From an uncultured Cetobacterium sp. (GTDB lineage Bacteria > Fusobacteriota > Fusobacteriia > Fusobacteriales > Fusobacteriaceae): a stretch of DNA of 64,000 nucleotides. This document shows positions 16,809 to 26,425 of this stretch, piece after piece. The stretch is taken from NCBI RefSeq assembly GCF_947072685.1, contig NZ_CAMTIK010000004.1, positions 60,705-124,704 of the forward strand. Reading direction: 5' to 3'. Positions within the stretch are counted from its first letter, which is position 1; every line of letters begins with the position of its first letter. The notes below the pieces were generated by a model, which worked only from the letters and a program-made list of their open reading frames with translations, was not told where the DNA came from and did not search any database. A program made the position numbers and the translations under genes.

Positions 16809-17333
16809 ATGGATTACACTATAGAGAAAATGATTTCTGAAGATGAACTACAAGTTAGAGTTAAAGAGGTGGCAAAAGAGATTGAAAAAGACTACCAAGG
16901 AAAAGATCTAGTTTGTGTGGGATTACTTAAGGGATCAATCATGTTTATGGCGGATTTACTAAAAAATGTAGAGCTAAATTTAGCTATGGATTTCATGAAA
17001 GTCTCTAGTTACCATGGAGGAACAGATAGCACAGGAGTAGTAAAAATATTAAAAGATGTGGATGAGGATTTGACAGGAAAAGATGTTTTAATTATTGAGG
17101 ATATAATTGACACAGGATTAACTCTTGAATCAGTTAAAAAATTTTTAATGTCAAAACAACCAAAATCATTGAAGGTATGCTCTTTATTAGATAAACCAAG
17201 TAGAAGAAAAGTAGAGATGGTTGGAGAGTATATAGGATTTGAAATTCCTGACGAATTTGTAATTGGTTACGGATTAGATTATGATGAGCTATACAGAAAC
17301 CTTCCTTATATTGGAAAAGTAGTTAGAAAATAA
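16809..17333 (+). CDS. hpt: hypoxanthine phosphoribosyltransferase
   Basis: Purine salvage enzyme making IMP/GMP from hypoxanthine/guanine and PRPP. 174 residues, the usual size. The PRPP-binding motif VLIIEDIIDTGLTL (about 95-108) and the flexible-loop segment SSYHGGTDSTG are clear, as is the start region ISEDELQVRVKEVAKEI. RBS AGGAGGG at 16799-16805. First gene after a divergent promoter region, followed 19 bases later by rsmA. Confidence 0.95.
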   Translation: MDYTIEKMISEDELQVRVKEVAKEIEKDYQGKDLVCVGLLKGSIMFMADLLKNVELNLAMDFMKVSSYHGGTDSTGVVKILKDVDEDLTGKDVLIIEDIIDTGLTLESVKKFLMSKQPKSLKVCSLLDKPSRRKVEMVGEYIGFEIPDEFVIGYGLDYDELYRNLPYIGKVVRK

Positions 17334-17352
17334 GAGAAAAAAAGGAGGTACA

Positions 17353-18144
17353 ATGTCCTTTAAGCATAAGAAAAAATTTGGACAAAACTTCTTAACAGAT
17401 CAAAACGATGTTTTGAATAAAATTATGGAAGTTTCAAATGTTAAAGAAGATGAACATATAATCGAAATTGGTCCAGGAGAAGGAGCTTTAACAGCACTTT
17501 TACTAGAGAGAGCAGAAAAAGTTACTTGTATTGAGATCGATACGGATTTAGAAAAAATATTAACTAAAAAATATTCATCAAATCCTAAGTTTAATTTAAT
17601 AATGCAGGATGTTTTAACAGTTGATTTAAAAGAGGTTTTAAAAAAAGGAAGAGTTGTAGCAAACATTCCTTATTATATAACTTCACCAATTATCAATAAG
17701 ATAATTGAAAATAGAGATATTATAAGTGAAATGTTTATAATGGTACAAAAAGAGGTTGCAGAAAGAGTTTGTTCAAAATCAGGAAAAGAGAGAAGTGTTC
17801 TAACTTTGGCTGTGGAGTACTACGGTGATGCGGAATATTTATTTACTATCCCTAAAGCATTCTTTACTCCAGCCCCAAAAGTAGATTCAGCTTTTATGTC
17901 TATAAAGTTTTATGATGATGGAAGATATGAAAAGAGTATCTCGGAAGAGTTATTTTTTAAATATGTAAAAGCAGCATTTTCTAATAAAAGAAAGAATATT
18001 ATAAATAATCTTGCAATGTTAGGACATTCTAAAGATTTTATTAGAGAAAAGTTAGAGAAACTTCAGATATCTGAAACAGAAAGAGCAGAAAATCTTACGA
18101 TAGAGCAATTTATACAGTTAGCTGAAATTTTTGAAGAAAAATAA
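17353..18144 (+). CDS. rsmA: 16S rRNA dimethyladenosine transferase
   Basis: Dimethylates two adjacent adenines in the 3'-terminal helix of 16S rRNA during 30S assembly (KsgA). 263 residues with the N-terminal KKKFGQNFLTD, SAM motif IEIGPGEGALT, the acidic CIEIDTDL, and the catalytic NIPYYITSPI motif. RBS AAAGGAGG at 17340-17347. Downstream genes (khpA, rimM, trmD) also concern ribosome or tRNA maturation. Confidence 0.95.
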   Translation: MSFKHKKKFGQNFLTDQNDVLNKIMEVSNVKEDEHIIEIGPGEGALTALLLERAEKVTCIEIDTDLEKILTKKYSSNPKFNLIMQDVLTVDLKEVLKKGRVVANIPYYITSPIINKIIENRDIISEMFIMVQKEVAERVCSKSGKERSVLTLAVEYYGDAEYLFTIPKAFFTPAPKVDSAFMSIKFYDDGRYEKSISEELFFKYVKAAFSNKRKNIINNLAMLGHSKDFIREKLEKLQISETERAENLTIEQFIQLAEIFEEK

Positions 18145-18161
18145 AAAGCTTTTAAATAAGA

Positions 18162-18223
18162 GAGGCGTGGATAAAATAGGGGATAACTCAATTTTTGAAT
18201 GCCTCCTTTTAGCTTAAAAGGAG
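18162..18223 (+). promoter_or_regulatory. leader hairpins that can sequester the RBS of the DUF4911-like gene
   Basis: CTCCTTTT (18203-18210) pairs perfectly with AAAAGGAG (18216-18223) across a 5-nt loop. The right arm is the Shine-Dalgarno of the gene starting at 18230. An upstream GAGGCGT (18162-18168) can pair with ATGCCTC (18199-18205), which overlaps the anti-SD arm, so the two folds exclude one another. This is a possible translational switch; no ligand or partner is evident. Confidence 0.45.
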
Positions 18224-18229
18224 TTATTA

Positions 18230-18469
18230 ATGGGAAGTTATGAATTTAGAATAAAAACAAAACGTGAGGATATAGATTTTATAAATAAAATTATGGAAGC
18301 TTATGAAGGCGTTGGAATTGTTAGAACTAAAGATGCGAATGCAGGAGATTTAACAATTGTATCAACTACAGATTTCAAAGATGATGTCAGAATGATAGTA
18401 GAGGATTTAAACTCAAAATGGGTTAAAGCAGAGATTGTATGGGAAGGACCTTGGTCTGGAGAATTATAA
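18230..18469 (+). CDS. small DUF4911-like protein
   Basis: 79 residues, acidic-basic mixed alpha/beta chain (MGSYEFRIKTKREDIDFINKI...) of the type found next to rsmA/khpA in fusobacteria and annotated as DUF4911. Function unknown. Its pattern of a strand, helix, strand, strand (TIVSTTDF), helix and final strand resembles a small ferredoxin-like fold, but this is an impression. The RBS lies in a hairpin (see the leader feature). It is followed 21 bases later by khpA, within a ribosome/tRNA maturation operon. Confidence 0.75.
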   Translation: MGSYEFRIKTKREDIDFINKIMEAYEGVGIVRTKDANAGDLTIVSTTDFKDDVRMIVEDLNSKWVKAEIVWEGPWSGEL

Positions 18470-18490
18470 AATTTGGAGGAGTGATTTGAT

Positions 18491-18730
18491 ATGGAAAAAT
18501 TAGAGACGTTAATAAACTATATTATTGGAGAATTGGTTGAAACAAAAGAAGAGATCAGAATAACTTATGATTTGATTGATGATACAATTACGTTCAAAGT
18601 GAGTGTAGCACAAGGTGAGATGGGAAGAGTTATCGGAAAAAATGGACTTACAGCAAACTCAATTAGAGGAGTTATGCAAGCTGCGGGAGTTAAAGATAGA
18701 TTAAATGTAAATGTTGAATTTGTAGATTAA
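18491..18730 (+). CDS. khpA: KH-domain RNA-binding protein KhpA
   Basis: Single type-II KH domain, 79 residues, with the RNA-binding loop G-K-N-G in GRVIGKNGLTANSIR (about 47-61). KhpA-type proteins bind many RNAs, often as a heterodimer with KhpB/Jag. Located directly upstream of rimM and trmD, the conserved bacterial order (rpsP-khpA-rimM-trmD), though rpsP is absent here. Confidence 0.92.
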   Translation: MEKLETLINYIIGELVETKEEIRITYDLIDDTITFKVSVAQGEMGRVIGKNGLTANSIRGVMQAAGVKDRLNVNVEFVD

Positions 18731-18740
18731 GGAGAGCGAA

Positions 18741-19256
18741 ATGGATTTATTATCGGTAGGAAGAGTTTCGGGAACACATCATTTAAAGGGTGCTGTAAAA
18801 ATAACTTCAAATGTGGACGGTATAGAAGTTCTAGAAGGAAATAAAGTTATGGTTGAGCTATCAACTGGTGAGATAAAAGTTTTAACTGTAAAAAAAGTAG
18901 CCCCAATGGTTGGAAAAAAATGGACAATGGAGTTTGAGGAGTTAACAAATAAGACAGATGCAGCAGGTATTCAAAATGCAGTTATAAAAGCTCGAAGAGA
19001 TTTACTTGGAATAGAGGAAGATGAATTTTTAGCTAATGATGTTTTAGGGATGAAAGTGTATACAGAAGATAATGAGCCAATCGGTGAGGTTGTGGACGTG
19101 TACGAAACTGCAGCACATGATGTATATGTTATAGAAGATGATGAATATGAAACTATGATTCCAGATGTTGAAGTATTTATAAAGAAAATAGACTTTGACA
19201 AAAAAGAGATGATTGTCTCTCTTTTAGATGGAATGAGAGAAAAAAAGAAAGACTAA
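18741..19256 (+). CDS. rimM: ribosome maturation factor RimM
   Basis: Assists assembly of the 30S head with S19. 171 residues: N-terminal RimM barrel (LLSVGRVSGTHHLKGAVKI) and C-terminal PRC-barrel (NDVLGMKVYTEDNEPIGEVVDVYE ... MIPDVEVFIKKIDFDKKEMIV). RBS AAGGAGAG at 18729-18736. Placed between khpA and trmD with short gaps. Confidence 0.95.
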   Translation: MDLLSVGRVSGTHHLKGAVKITSNVDGIEVLEGNKVMVELSTGEIKVLTVKKVAPMVGKKWTMEFEELTNKTDAAGIQNAVIKARRDLLGIEEDEFLANDVLGMKVYTEDNEPIGEVVDVYETAAHDVYVIEDDEYETMIPDVEVFIKKIDFDKKEMIVSLLDGMREKKKD

Positions 19257-19266
19257 GGAGTATTCT

Positions 19267-19983
19267 GTGAAAATAAATATATTAACACTGTTTCCAGAGT
19301 TTTTTAACTCTTTTAAGGAGCATAGTATTGTAAAGAGGGCTGTAGAAAGAGATCAAGTAGAAATAAATATAGTTAATATAAGAGATTTTGCTGAGGGGAA
19401 ACATAAGCAGTGTGATGATATCCCATTTGGGGGAGGGGCTGGAATGGTTATGAAACCAGAGCCTCTTTTAAAAGCTTTGAAAGAAAGTGGTGGAAAAGTG
19501 ATATATACTTCACCTCAAGGAGTAAGGTTTAATCAAGGGTTAGCTTGTGAATTGTCCGAAGAAAAAGAGATAACTATAATAGCGGGACACTATGAAGGGA
19601 TAGATGAAAGGGTTATAGATAGTCAGGTAGATTTAGAAATATCCTTAGGGGATTTTGTATTGACTGGTGGAGAGCTACCAGCGATGGTGATTTCAGATGC
19701 TATAATTAGACTTATCCCTGGAGTTATAAAAAAAGAATCTTATGAAAATGATTCTTTTTATAATGGGTTATTGGATTATCCACATTATACAAGGCCTGCA
19801 GAGTATGAAGGAGTAAAAGTTCCAGATATACTTTTATCAGGGCATCATAAAAATATTGATGAATGGCGTTTAAAACAAAGTTTAAAAAGGACTTTAGAAA
19901 GACGTCCGGAGTTGCTTAATGGAAAAGAGTTTTCTAAATTAGAAAAAAAACTTTTAAAAGAGATAAAAGAGGAGCAAAAATAA
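19267..19983 (+). CDS. trmD: tRNA (guanine-37-N1)-methyltransferase
   Basis: SPOUT-class enzyme that makes m1G37 and prevents frameshifting. 238 residues from a GTG start with AAGGAG 6 nt upstream. Diagnostic motifs: ILTLFPEFFNSF, DDIPFGGGAGMVMKPEP, IAGHYEGIDERV and the trefoil-knot SLGDFVLTGGELPAM. One-base overlap with the next gene. Confidence 0.96.
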   Translation: MKINILTLFPEFFNSFKEHSIVKRAVERDQVEINIVNIRDFAEGKHKQCDDIPFGGGAGMVMKPEPLLKALKESGGKVIYTSPQGVRFNQGLACELSEEKEITIIAGHYEGIDERVIDSQVDLEISLGDFVLTGGELPAMVISDAIIRLIPGVIKKESYENDSFYNGLLDYPHYTRPAEYEGVKVPDILLSGHHKNIDEWRLKQSLKRTLERRPELLNGKEFSKLEKKLLKEIKEEQK

Positions 19984-20501
19984 TGATATATAAATTAGGT
20001 GATTTGGTTCCAAAAATAGGTGAAAATAATTATATAGCAGATAACGCTACTTTAATTGGAGATGTTGAAACAGGAACAAATGTATCAATCTGGTTTTTAG
20101 CAGTTTTGAGAGCGGATATGAGCAAAATATCTATTGGAAATAACTCAAACATTCAAGACAATACAACAGTTCATGGAGATACTCCATACCCTGTGATAGT
20201 TGGGAAAAGTGTAACTGTAGGGCATAACTGTGTGATTCATGGTTGTGAAATAGGGGATAACTCTATAATTGGAATGGGATCAGTTTTATTAAATGGAGCT
20301 AAAATACCTAAAAATTGTATCGTGGGAGCTGGAAGTTTAGTAACAGATAAATTGGAAGCAGAAGAGGGAGATTTGATTGCAGGATCTCCAGCTAAAGTGA
20401 TAAAAAAACTTTCGCAAAAAAATAAAGAGTATTTAGAGTACGCAAGTAATGTTTATTTAGAAAAAATAGAAAAATACAAGAAATTAGAGAGAATAGGGTA
20501 G
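19983..20501 (+). CDS. gamma-class carbonic anhydrase family protein (YrdA-like hexapeptide protein)
   Basis: 172-residue left-handed beta-helix protein of the gamma-carbonic anhydrase/YrdA/PaaY family. The hexapeptide repeats are visible (ADNATLIGDVETGTNVSIWFLAVLRAD ... NIQDNTTVHGD), as are putative zinc-ligand histidines: H in TVHGD, then VTVGHNCVIHGCEIGD. Whether it has carbonic anhydrase activity is uncertain, as for most of the family. Translationally coupled to trmD (TAATG). Confidence 0.88.
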   Translation: MIYKLGDLVPKIGENNYIADNATLIGDVETGTNVSIWFLAVLRADMSKISIGNNSNIQDNTTVHGDTPYPVIVGKSVTVGHNCVIHGCEIGDNSIIGMGSVLLNGAKIPKNCIVGAGSLVTDKLEAEEGDLIAGSPAKVIKKLSQKNKEYLEYASNVYLEKIEKYKKLERIG

Positions 20502-20508
20502 GTAGAAA

Positions 20509-21072
20509 ATGAGAAAATCAATATATTTAGGATTAGTACATTCACCTGTATACAACAAAAGAGGGGATGTAGTTTGTACATCTGTTACAAACTTTGATAT
20601 ACACGATATTTCAAGAACTTGTAGAACATACGATATAAATCAATATCATATTATTGTATCTGTAGATGCTCAAAAGCTATTGACAGAAAGAATTATAGGG
20701 TACTGGCAAGATGGACTTGGAGCCGGGTATAACAGAGATAGAGAAGAGGCTTTTGGAAGAACAAGAGTCTACGAATCTATAGAAAGAAGTATTGCAGAGA
20801 TAGAGGCAAAAGAGGGTAAAAAGCCATTGATTATTACAACATCAGCTAAAACTTTTTCAAATTCAATAAGTTATAAAAATTTATCTGAAAAAATGATGGA
20901 AGATGAAAATCCGTATTTAATTTTATTTGGTACTGGTTGGGGTCTTATAGATGAAGTTATGGACTTGTCGGATTATATTTTAGAGCCTATAAGAGGAAAT
21001 TCAGACTATAATCACCTTTCTGTAAGATCAGCTGTTTCGATTATATTAGATAGATTATTAGGAGAAAATTAA
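20509..21072 (+). CDS. SPOUT-type RNA methyltransferase (Methyltrn_RNA_4-like)
   Basis: 187 residues resembling the family annotated as 'RNA methyltransferase', found beside or fused to trmD. Key visible parts: N-terminal YLGLVHSPVYNKRGDVVCTSVTN, the conserved GAGYNRDREEAFGRTR, and a knot-like C-terminal segment ILFGTGWGLIDEVMDLSDYILEPIRG ... YNHLSVRSAVSIILDRLL, where GTGWGL would bind SAM. The target nucleotide is unknown. The stop is followed immediately by the TTG of polC. Confidence 0.8.
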   Translation: MRKSIYLGLVHSPVYNKRGDVVCTSVTNFDIHDISRTCRTYDINQYHIIVSVDAQKLLTERIIGYWQDGLGAGYNRDREEAFGRTRVYESIERSIAEIEAKEGKKPLIITTSAKTFSNSISYKNLSEKMMEDENPYLILFGTGWGLIDEVMDLSDYILEPIRGNSDYNHLSVRSAVSIILDRLLGEN

Positions 21073-24000
21073 TTGAGAAGAGAGATTAGAATAAAACCTC
21101 AAAGAAATATTTTTAAAGAGATGGGGATAGAAAATATTGAGATTACTGAAATTATCTTCAGCGAAAGAAATAAAAAAATGGATATGCTTTGTGTTGTTTC
21201 TACTCCTCAAGATTTAAAAGGGCTTGATAAAGCTTATGAAAATTTAAAGAAAAAATTTGGTTCAGAATTAGATATTAATTTTAAAATAGACTATCTATGT
21301 AAAGAGATAAGTAAAGAGAGTTTTTTAGAGATTGTAGAAAGAGTTATAGAGAAGTTAAAACAGACAAATGCAATCTCTAAATCTTTTTTATATCTGTATA
21401 GAGTATCTATAGGAGAGGGAAATGTTGAAATAGAACTAAAAAATGAGATGGCAGTAGAGACACTTTATAGTTCAAATGTAGATAGTAAAATTCAAACCCT
21501 TTTAGAAAATTATGGAATCAAAGGATTTAAAGTAAACTTTGTTTCAGGAGATTTTAATAGAGAAATAAATTCTATTGAAAACGAGATTGAAAATGGATTG
21601 ATAACATTGAATGCTAAATCTGATGAACAAAGAGAAAATAATATAAAAGCAAGCAATCCAATTCCTAAAGTGGAGATAAAATCCGCTATTTCAACAGGAA
21701 GAGGAGGATTTAGTAAGAAAAAAGATATAAAAAGTCCAAGTATGCCTATCTCAGAGTTTAAAGAGCTTATTGAGAATGAGATAGCTGTTGTAGAAGGCGA
21801 GCTTTTTGCAACAGATGGAAGAGAGTTAAGAACAGGTAAAGTTTTACAAGTTTTAAGAATTACTGATGGAGAGGACTCTATAACAGCTAAAATATTTTTA
21901 AATAAAGCTGACGAGTTCGATGTTAAAGTTGGAGACTTTATAAAAATAAGTGGAAAAAAACAAATAGATACTTTTGAAAATAATGAAGAAGTAATTCTTG
22001 TTAATATATTAAATAAATTAGAAAAGCAAAAAGTAAAAAAAATAGATGATGCAGAAGAAAAAATGGTAGAACTTCATACGCATACAAAAATGAGTGAAAT
22101 GTGTGGAGTGGAAGACGTTAAGGGAATTGTTGCAAGAGCTGTTGAATACGGACATAAAGCTGTGGCAATAACAGATTATGGTGTAGTTCATGCTTTTCCA
22201 TTTGCTTATAAAGCCGCAAAAGGAAAAGATATTAAAATTATTTTTGGATGTGAAATGTATATGGTTGATGATAAACAACCTATGGTTAGAAATCCGAAGG
22301 ACGTTTTAATTGATGAGGAGACGTATGTTGTATTTGACCTCGAAACATTAGGATTGAATGCACATCAAAACGAAATAATAGAGATAGGAGCAATTAAACT
22401 TCAAGGTAGAAGAATAGTTGATAAATATTCTCAGCTTATAAATCCCGGAAAAAAGATACCGAAAAAAATACAAGAAATAACTGGGATAACGGATGCTATG
22501 GTTGAAGATATGCCCACTATTGATAAAATAATATCTAAATTTATGGATTTTGTAGGAGATGCTACGCTGGTGGCTCACAATGCACCATTTGATATGGGGT
22601 TTTTAAAAAGAGATGTAAAAAAACATTTAGGAACTGATTATAATCCAGCGGTAATAGACACTCTTCAAATGGCAAGAGATCTTTATCCAAATCAAAAAGC
22701 ATATGGATTAAAACCAATAACTAAGTTTTTAAAAGTAGCACTTGAAAATCATCATAGAGCAGTTGATGACTCTCAAGCTACTGCAGCTATGTTTGCAATA
22801 TTTTTAGATAGATATTTAGAGATAGGGGTTACAAATCAGCTTCAAATGACAGGAGCTTTTCCTTTGAACTATAGAAAACAAGACATAAGAAATGTGATGG
22901 TTCTAGTCAAAAATTTAGAGGGATTAAAAAATATGTACAAACTTATTTCAGAAGCACATATAGAATTCTTTGGAAATAAAAAACCTAGAATTTTAAAATC
23001 AGTTCTATCTGAAAATAGAGAGGGGCTTATAATAGGAGCTCCAACCTCAATTCATTTTGCTAATAGCGGAGAGATATCGGAAGCGTACTTTAGAAATGAT
23101 TTAGAAAAAGTAGAAAGAACAATGGAGTTTTATGACTATGTGGAACTTCAACCTAGAATAGCATTTTCAGAATTTTTAGATACAGACGAAACAGGTGCAA
23201 TATCATCATATAAAGATGTTGAGAAAATGAATCTTTATATGTATAATTTGGCTAAATCTAAAAATAAAAAAGTTACAGCTACTTCAAACGTTCACTATTT
23301 AGAAAAAGAGGACCATAAAATAAGATCAATCCTTTTATATGGAAGTGGAAGTGTATTTAGAGCAAATCAATACAGAGTAGACAATGGGTTCTACTTTAGA
23401 ACTACAGAGGAGCTTTTAGAGGAGTTCAACTATCTTGGAGATGAAATCTCTAAAGAGATTGTTGTAGAAACCACCAATGAAATAAGCGATATGATTGAAG
23501 CTATCCAACCTATTCCAAGTGGATTTTACCCACCTAAAATAGATAATGCTGAAAATATTGTTAGAGATATGACTTATGAAAAAGCGTATGAACTCTATGG
23601 AAATCCTCTTCCTGAAAATGTTGAAGCAAGAATAGAAAGAGAGTTAAAAGCCATAATAGGAAATGGATTTTCTGTACTCTATCTATCGGCTCAAAAGTTG
23701 GTAAAAAGATCTTTAGATAATGGTTATTTAGTTGGATCAAGAGGCTCGGTAGGATCATCTATAGTAGCTTATATGATGGAGATAACCGAGGTTAATGCTC
23801 TATACCCACACTACTTATGTATAGATTCTGAATGTAAATATTCTGAATTTATAGAAAGAGAGGGTGCTGGAGTAGATTTACCAGATAAAGTATGTCCAAA
23901 ATGTGGTAAAATTATGAAAAAAGATGGACATTCAATTCCATTTGAAGTATTTATGGGGTTTAATGGAGATAAAGTCCCTGATATTGATCTGAACTTTTCT

Positions 24001-25410
24001 GGAGAATATCAATCTGAAATACATAGATATTGTGAAGAACTATTTGGAAAATCAAATGTATTTAAGGCGGGAACTATTTCAACACTAGCAGAAAAAAATG
24101 CGGAGGGCTATGTTAGAAAATTTTTTGAAGATCATACAATAAATGCTGGAAGAGCTGAGGTTATGAGAATGGCTAAGAAGTGTGAAGGAGCTAAAAAAAC
24201 AACCGGTCAGCATCCTGGAGGAATGATTGTTATTCCTCAAGACAAATCTATATATGAATTTTGCCCTGTACAAAGACCAGCAAATGACCAAAATAGTGAT
24301 TCTACAACTACACATTATGATTATCATGTAATGGATGAACAGCTTGTAAAACTCGATATACTAGGACACGATGATCCCACAACTATAAAGATGCTTCAAG
24401 AATATACTGGAATAGATGTATATGATATTCCGCTAGCAGACCCAGAAACGATAAAATTATTTTCTGGAACAACTTCGCTAGGAGTAAAACCTGAGGATAT
24501 TGGATCAGTTATTGGAACATATGGAGTACCTGAGTTTGGAACAGGATTTGTAAGGCAGATGCTTGTGGATACGATGCCTACAACATTTGCAGAACTTGTG
24601 AGAATATCAGGTCTTTCACATGGAACAGATGTTTGGCTAAATAATGCTCAAGAGTTTGTAAGAGATGGAAAAGCAACCCTTTCTCAAATTATATCGGTGA
24701 GAGACGATATAATGAACTTCTTAATAGATCAAGGGGTTGAAAAAGGAACGGCATTTAAAATAATGGAGTTTGTAAGAAAGGGTCAACCCAGTAAGAATCC
24801 AGATCAGTGGAAAGATTATTCGGACATGATGAAAGAACATGGAGTGCCGGAATGGTATATAGAATCGTGCAGAAGAATAAAATATATGTTTCCAAAAGGC
24901 CATGCAGTTGCTTATGTAATGATGGCTATGAGAATTGCATATTTCAAAGTACATTATCCACTGGCTTTTTATGCAGCATATTTAAGCAGAAAAGTGGAGG
25001 ATTTTGATTTTGAACTTATGGGTGATTTGATGAAAGTGAAAGGGAAAATACAAGAACTGAATAAGGAACCCAAATTAGATGTTAAAAAGAAGGCGCAGTT
25101 AGCTGTATGTGAAATTATAGTTGAGATGCATGCAAGAGGATTTGAATTTTTAAATTTAGATGTTTATAAATCTCAAGGAAATAAGTTTACCATAGAGGAT
25201 GGGAAAATTAGAGTTCCACTGATGGCTTTAAATGGACTTGGGACATCTGTAATGGAAAATATAGTCAGGGAGAGAGAGTTAGGGAAATTTATCTCTTATG
25301 AAGATTTTAAGAGAAGAACAAAAACTTCTCAAACAACAGTGGACAAATTAAAAGAGCTCAATTGTATAGAGGCTCTGAGCGAAACAAATCAAACGACTTT
25401 ATTTTTTTAG
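21073..25410 (+). CDS. polC: PolC-type DNA polymerase III alpha subunit
   Basis: Replicative polymerase with built-in proofreading, 1445 residues. Order: N-terminal PolIII domain, OB fold (SEFKELIENEIAVVEGEL ...), PHP domain first half (VELHTHTKMSEM), inserted DnaQ-like exonuclease (VVFDLETLGLNAHQNEIIEIGAI, later HNAPFDMGFL and HHRAVDDSQATA), PHP second half, then the C-family polymerase core (GSRGSVGSSIVAYMMEIT, PDIDLNFSGEYQ) with the PolC zinc module (CKYS ... CPKCGK). TTG start with GGAG 8 nt upstream. PolC is typical of low-GC Firmicutes and also of Fusobacteriota and Thermotogae, which helps place the organism. Confidence 0.96.
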   Translation: MRREIRIKPQRNIFKEMGIENIEITEIIFSERNKKMDMLCVVSTPQDLKGLDKAYENLKKKFGSELDINFKIDYLCKEISKESFLEIVERVIEKLKQTNAISKSFLYLYRVSIGEGNVEIELKNEMAVETLYSSNVDSKIQTLLENYGIKGFKVNFVSGDFNREINSIENEIENGLITLNAKSDEQRENNIKASNPIPKVEIKSAISTGRGGFSKKKDIKSPSMPISEFKELIENEIAVVEGELFATDGRELRTGKVLQVLRITDGEDSITAKIFLNKADEFDVKVGDFIKISGKKQIDTFENNEEVILVNILNKLEKQKVKKIDDAEEKMVELHTHTKMSEMCGVEDVKGIVARAVEYGHKAVAITDYGVVHAFPFAYKAAKGKDIKIIFGCEMYMVDDKQPMVRNPKDVLIDEETYVVFDLETLGLNAHQNEIIEIGAIKLQGRRIVDKYSQLINPGKKIPKKIQEITGITDAMVEDMPTIDKIISKFMDFVGDATLVAHNAPFDMGFLKRDVKKHLGTDYNPAVIDTLQMARDLYPNQKAYGLKPITKFLKVALENHHRAVDDSQATAAMFAIFLDRYLEIGVTNQLQMTGAFPLNYRKQDIRNVMVLVKNLEGLKNMYKLISEAHIEFFGNKKPRILKSVLSENREGLIIGAPTSIHFANSGEISEAYFRNDLEKVERTMEFYDYVELQPRIAFSEFLDTDETGAISSYKDVEKMNLYMYNLAKSKNKKVTATSNVHYLEKEDHKIRSILLYGSGSVFRANQYRVDNGFYFRTTEELLEEFNYLGDEISKEIVVETTNEISDMIEAIQPIPSGFYPPKIDNAENIVRDMTYEKAYELYGNPLPENVEARIERELKAIIGNGFSVLYLSAQKLVKRSLDNGYLVGSRGSVGSSIVAYMMEITEVNALYPHYLCIDSECKYSEFIEREGAGVDLPDKVCPKCGKIMKKDGHSIPFEVFMGFNGDKVPDIDLNFSGEYQSEIHRYCEELFGKSNVFKAGTISTLAEKNAEGYVRKFFEDHTINAGRAEVMRMAKKCEGAKKTTGQHPGGMIVIPQDKSIYEFCPVQRPANDQNSDSTTTHYDYHVMDEQLVKLDILGHDDPTTIKMLQEYTGIDVYDIPLADPETIKLFSGTTSLGVKPEDIGSVIGTYGVPEFGTGFVRQMLVDTMPTTFAELVRISGLSHGTDVWLNNAQEFVRDGKATLSQIISVRDDIMNFLIDQGVEKGTAFKIMEFVRKGQPSKNPDQWKDYSDMMKEHGVPEWYIESCRRIKYMFPKGHAVAYVMMAMRIAYFKVHYPLAFYAAYLSRKVEDFDFELMGDLMKVKGKIQELNKEPKLDVKKKAQLAVCEIIVEMHARGFEFLNLDVYKSQGNKFTIEDGKIRVPLMALNGLGTSVMENIVRERELGKFISYEDFKRRTKTSQTTVDKLKELNCIEALSETNQTTLFF

Positions 25411-25418
25411 GAGGAAAC

Positions 25419-26333
25419 ATGTTGAATATAAAAAAGCAGCATTTGGGAGCGGGATTAGTCTGTTTAGCTGCTACAATGTGGGGATTTGATGGAATTGTTT
25501 TAACTCCAAGATTGTATCAATTGAATGTGTCGTATGTGGTATTTGTCTTACATCTGTTACCTTTAATAGGAATGAGTATTTTATTTGGAAGAGTAGAATT
25601 AAAGAATATAAAGAAACTTAGCAAAGAGGATAAATTTTACTATTTTTTAATAGCACTTTTTGGTGGAACTTTAGGAACTCTTTCAATAGTAAAAGCACTA
25701 TTTTTAGTAAATTTTAACCATCTCACAGTGGTGACATTACTTCAGAAGTTACAGCCAGTTTTTGCGATAGTTTTAGCAAAAATCATATTGGGTGAAAAGA
25801 TAGGGAAAAACTTTGTATTTTGGGCTATTATGGCTTTAATAAGTGGATACTTTTTAACTTTCCAGTTTGCATTACCTCATTTTGAAGTTGGTGACAATAT
25901 GGGATTAGCAAGTTTATATGCTATTCTTGCAGCGTTTTCTTTTGGTAGTTCAACCGTATTTGGAAAAAAGATTTTAACAAATTCATCTTTTAGAACTGCT
26001 CTTTATACGAGATATCTTTTTACATCAATGATAACTGGTTTAATTGTTATTTTTAATGGGAATTTAAATTGGTTTCTAAAAACAACACCCCATCAGTGGA
26101 TAATTTTTTCGATAATAGGTCTTACAACAGGAAGTGGAGCGGTGCTCCTATACTATATAGGTCTTAGATATATAAAGGCAAATGTGGCAACAATGTGTGA
26201 ACTTTGTTTCCCCATTTCATCAATAGTTTTTGATTACATTTTTAACGGTAAAATACTTTCATCTTTACAGTTTGTAAGTGCGGGGTTTTTATTGTTTACG
26301 ATATATAGAATAACTAAAAATCAAAAAAATTAA
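25419..26333 (+). CDS. EamA/DMT-family transporter
   Basis: 304-residue inner-membrane transporter with ten predicted helices in two EamA repeats; LAATMWGFDGIVLTPRLYQL opens the first, AILAAFSFGSSTVFGKKIL the second. The ATG at 25419 with GGAGGA just upstream is preferred; a longer frame would overlap polC by nearly 50 bases without a ribosome binding site. Substrate unknown; the family exports amino acids and other metabolites. It lies between polC and threonine deaminase, with a separate promoter after it. Confidence 0.88.
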   Translation: MLNIKKQHLGAGLVCLAATMWGFDGIVLTPRLYQLNVSYVVFVLHLLPLIGMSILFGRVELKNIKKLSKEDKFYYFLIALFGGTLGTLSIVKALFLVNFNHLTVVTLLQKLQPVFAIVLAKIILGEKIGKNFVFWAIMALISGYFLTFQFALPHFEVGDNMGLASLYAILAAFSFGSSTVFGKKILTNSSFRTALYTRYLFTSMITGLIVIFNGNLNWFLKTTPHQWIIFSIIGLTTGSGAVLLYYIGLRYIKANVATMCELCFPISSIVFDYIFNGKILSSLQFVSAGFLLFTIYRITKNQKN

Positions 26334-26350
26334 AAATAAATAAAAAACAA

Positions 26351-26379
26351 TTGAAAAAAATGTTCTAAAAATATATAAT
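26351..26379 (+). promoter_or_regulatory. promoter of threonine ammonia-lyase gene
   Basis: TTGAAA (26351-26356), 17-nt spacer, TATAAT (26374-26379), 47 bases before the start codon. Confidence 0.7.
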
Positions 26380-26425
26380 AATGTTGTAAAAAGTTATATA
26401 ATAATTAAAATCGGAGGAATTAAGC

